From a virus: a DNA stretch of 22,432 nucleotides. The translations under genes were made by a program, and so were the position numbers. Positions 21,011-22,432 of this stretch are shown here, in pieces. The notes under the pieces were generated by a model. The model saw only the letters and a list, made by a program, of their open reading frames with translations. It was not told the origin of the DNA and did not search any database. The stretch lies in IMG/VR virus record IMGVR_UViG_3300044949_001141, positions 1 through 22,432 of that record. One strand, written 5' to 3'. Position 1 is the first letter of the stretch, and every line of letters begins with the position of its first letter.

Positions 21011-21562
21011 TTAAGGCGTTGGGATTGCATACCATACTTCTTTATAGCCAATCTTTGCAGGGATTGTGACCGCAGTCGCACCGCTTACAAGAGTAGTCAA
21101 GAAGTAAGTTGCAGGTACTACCAGATCAGCATCGTTATTCACCACATCGCCTGCTACTTTTGGCTTTGTGTACTTACCTGATTCTTGGTCAAATGCGCCC
21201 GCGTCTTGTGCTAATTTGCAAAGCATCAAAACAATCTTGCGCTTATTAGGAGTTGAATTTGTGTCAACACCACCGTAAACGATTTGCAAAAGTGTATCGC
21301 TTGTCGCTTGTGAAGAGTTGAACTTTGTCCCGTCTTCGTATTCGCCTTGATCTGCAGTGACCGTTGTAATAGGTGCAAAGTTTTCAAGGAATGAAGTGAG
21401 TTCTGGATTGTCTTCGTTTTGATCGATTGTGAAAGTTGTGCGAGTCAAGGAAGTCTTGATCTTGCGTCTCATTGTGTGAACTGCGGTAGCTCCTATTGTA
21501 GGTGCTGTCCCGAGTTCATTTGCTGTATAGAATACGCTAAGGTTAGCGCCGCCTACTACCAT
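21011..21562 (-). CDS. Major tail tube protein (probable)
   Basis: A 183-aa strand-rich protein with ANLSVFYTANELGTAPTIG, then IKTSLTRTTFTIDQNEDNPE (the start of a beta-sandwich region) and a C-terminal IPAKIGYKEVWYAIPTP. Size, composition and position (followed by a strong terminator, then the G/GT chaperones and the tape measure gene) fit the major tail tube protein that stacks as hexameric rings. GAGGTAATATC precedes the ATG. No sheath gene follows, which supports a non-contractile tail. The family cannot be fixed from sequence by eye alone. Confidence 0.75.
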   Translation of the reverse strand: MVVGGANLSVFYTANELGTAPTIGATAVHTMRRKIKTSLTRTTFTIDQNEDNPELTSFLENFAPITTVTADQGEYEDGTKFNSSQATSDTLLQIVYGGVDTNSTPNKRKIVLMLCKLAQDAGAFDQESGKYTKPKVAGDVVNNDADLVVPATYFLTTLVSGATAVTIPAKIGYKEVWYAIPTP

Positions 21563-21566
21563 GATA

Positions 21567-22262
21567 TTACCTCTTAGATAATTGTTTTAGATATGAAAAA
21601 GTGTTAACTAAATAATCCCAGTTTCTTTGTGATTTATCGCGTGTGTATTCTCTTACCATCAAGCCGCCGTTTCGTTCTGCTTTATGCATTAAGACTTCAG
21701 TATCTTGACTATATCCTTTGTGGTATAGCAATATGTCAGTATCAGCTACGACCGTACCATTCGGATCTACTTCGAGCGTCTCATGGCATATTCTTTGCCA
21801 TTTAAGAAACGCGCTTCTTCTATGCAGTCGCATTGCCGGTATATTATACCTCTTTCGAATATGCGTATATTGCGGATCTAGATCATTATTGCATCCTCCA
21901 ATGGATAGATAAGCCGCGACCGCTTCGGTATTGTTAAGCTCTTCGATATATTGCCAGAATTCATCGTGAGGGCTTGCAAGGCGCTCATCAGAATCCATGT
22001 GCAAAATCCAATCACCAGTCGCATATTCATCTAGCTTATTTCTGCAATAACTGAAGTCAAAATAATCTTCGAAGTCGGGATATTCCCAACTTAGCACTAT
22101 ATGGTCATCAATGCGACCGACTTCTTGGAATACAGGCTCTTTAAGTTTCGGATTTACCGCTGTGCGAAGTGCTACGACTTCGACATTATCACTCGGCAAA
22201 GAATCCCTCCATCCTTTCAGGTCATCTCCATCCTGAAAGATTACACATGCACTTAACTTCAT
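21567..22262 (-). CDS. Glycosyltransferase, GT-A/family 2-like
   Basis: A 231-aa protein. It starts MKLSACVIFQDGDDLKGWRD, as in GT-A sugar transferases where the first strand leads to a short acidic loop. Residues about 71-93 read FSYCRNKLDEYATGDWILHM followed by DSDE (90-93), the DxD metal/nucleotide-sugar site of family 2 enzymes. Later HETLEVD (160-166) and LLYHKGY (178-184) match the acceptor-side segments of the same kind of enzyme. It probably moves a sugar from a nucleotide donor to protein, DNA or a cell-surface glycan. It has AGAGGAGATGT before the ATG, overlaps the upstream gene by 4 nt, and sits 4 nt before the tail-tube gene, so modification of a virion protein is a natural hypothesis. 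Confidence 0.83.
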   Translation of the reverse strand: MKLSACVIFQDGDDLKGWRDSLPSDNVEVVALRTAVNPKLKEPVFQEVGRIDDHIVLSWEYPDFEDYFDFSYCRNKLDEYATGDWILHMDSDERLASPHDEFWQYIEELNNTEAVAAYLSIGGCNNDLDPQYTHIRKRYNIPAMRLHRRSAFLKWQRICHETLEVDPNGTVVADTDILLYHKGYSQDTEVLMHKAERNGGLMVREYTRDKSQRNWDYLVNTFSYLKQLSKR

Positions 22263-22432
22263 ACATCTCCTCTATAATATACCGTTCTAAATGTCATGAA
22301 AGATATGCCTTTCGTTTCATCGTCATTGAATGTGACCGCTTGAGCGTCGACAAAATGCACGGGCGCAAAATATGTCCTTTCATAATCGGACTCATAGACA
22401 TCGGGCTTGTAGTTTGTGAGCTTATTCTCGAT
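22259..22432 (-). CDS. C-terminal end of a probable tail-completion/neck protein (cut by window edge)
   Basis: A frame open from the window edge encodes 57 residues, beginning IENKLTNYKPDVYESDYERT and ending TFRTVYYRGDV, then a TGA overlapping the glycosyltransferase ATG by 4 nt. It is strand-rich with many Tyr and Asp. By position just before the tail-tube gene it may be a tail terminator or head-tail joining protein. Too little is present to name it. Confidence 0.6.
   Translation of the reverse strand: MENKLTNYKPDVYESDYERTYFAPVHFVDAQAVTFNDDETKGISFMTFRTVYYRGDV

Noticed and set aside
20460-21035. Longer start of the chaperone G gene at 21035
   Set aside because: It would translate through the GC-rich terminator hairpin and overlap the tail-tube gene; the ATG at 20957 has AAAGGAG at the right distance.
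1-22432. CRISPR array, tRNA genes, insertion sequences or attachment sites
   Set aside because: No regularly spaced direct repeats, no cloverleaf-like segment with a CCA-type end, no transposase gene and no integrase were seen. By-eye reading cannot exclude a degenerate tRNA.

Overview
This window is a piece of a tailed double-stranded DNA bacteriophage (or prophage) genome with a siphovirus-type tail. Every convincing gene lies on the minus strand, so transcription runs from high to low coordinates. No terminase, portal, capsid, integrase, lysis gene, tRNA or CRISPR array is visible, so this is an internal segment. The host is uncertain. The primase-helicase has a BT4734/VirE-type organisation common in Bacteroidota and their phages. 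Against that, most genes have a strong Shine-Dalgarno sequence (AGGAG type) and the best promoters have a TTGACA -35 box, which is not typical of Bacteroidota. I would call it a phage of Bacteroidota or a related phylum, with low confidence.

Late (virion) module, 22432 down to 12605. In order of transcription it holds: the end of a probable tail-completion/neck gene; a family-2-like glycosyltransferase; a major-tail-tube-like protein followed by a good intrinsic terminator; a pair of overlapping tail-assembly-chaperone genes (G and T) that look joined by programmed frameshifting at T6C; a 1298-aa tape measure protein; a 153-aa and a 600-aa tail-tip/baseplate protein; two probable tail-tip adhesin or fibre proteins (one with a C1q-like segment); and a small possible ribbon-helix-helix protein.

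Junction, 12604 to 12132. This holds one small doubtful ORF, three terminator-like hairpins that face the plus strand although no convincing plus-strand gene exists, and a strong minus-strand promoter (TTGACA, 17 nt, TAAGTT) that opens the early module.

Early/replication module, 12131 down to the window end. This is a densely packed operon in which most genes are joined by 4-nt ATGA overlaps. It runs through small proteins (two are 35-36-aa single-span membrane peptides), an excisionase-like HTH protein, a Sak4-like AAA ATPase, a RecB/Cas4-like PD-(D/E)XK nuclease, two small DNA-binding-like proteins, a SNF2-like helicase with a beta-class DNA methyltransferase, two proteins resembling DnaA domain IV, and a VirE-type primase-helicase. 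A 226-nt intergenic region follows, filled with GTTGTCA repeats (candidate replication origin and/or operator) and containing a promoter. This serves a second helicase coupled to a C5-cytosine methyltransferase, inside which a second long ORF lies in another frame of the same strand. The module as a whole combines replication initiation, recombination and genome methylation.
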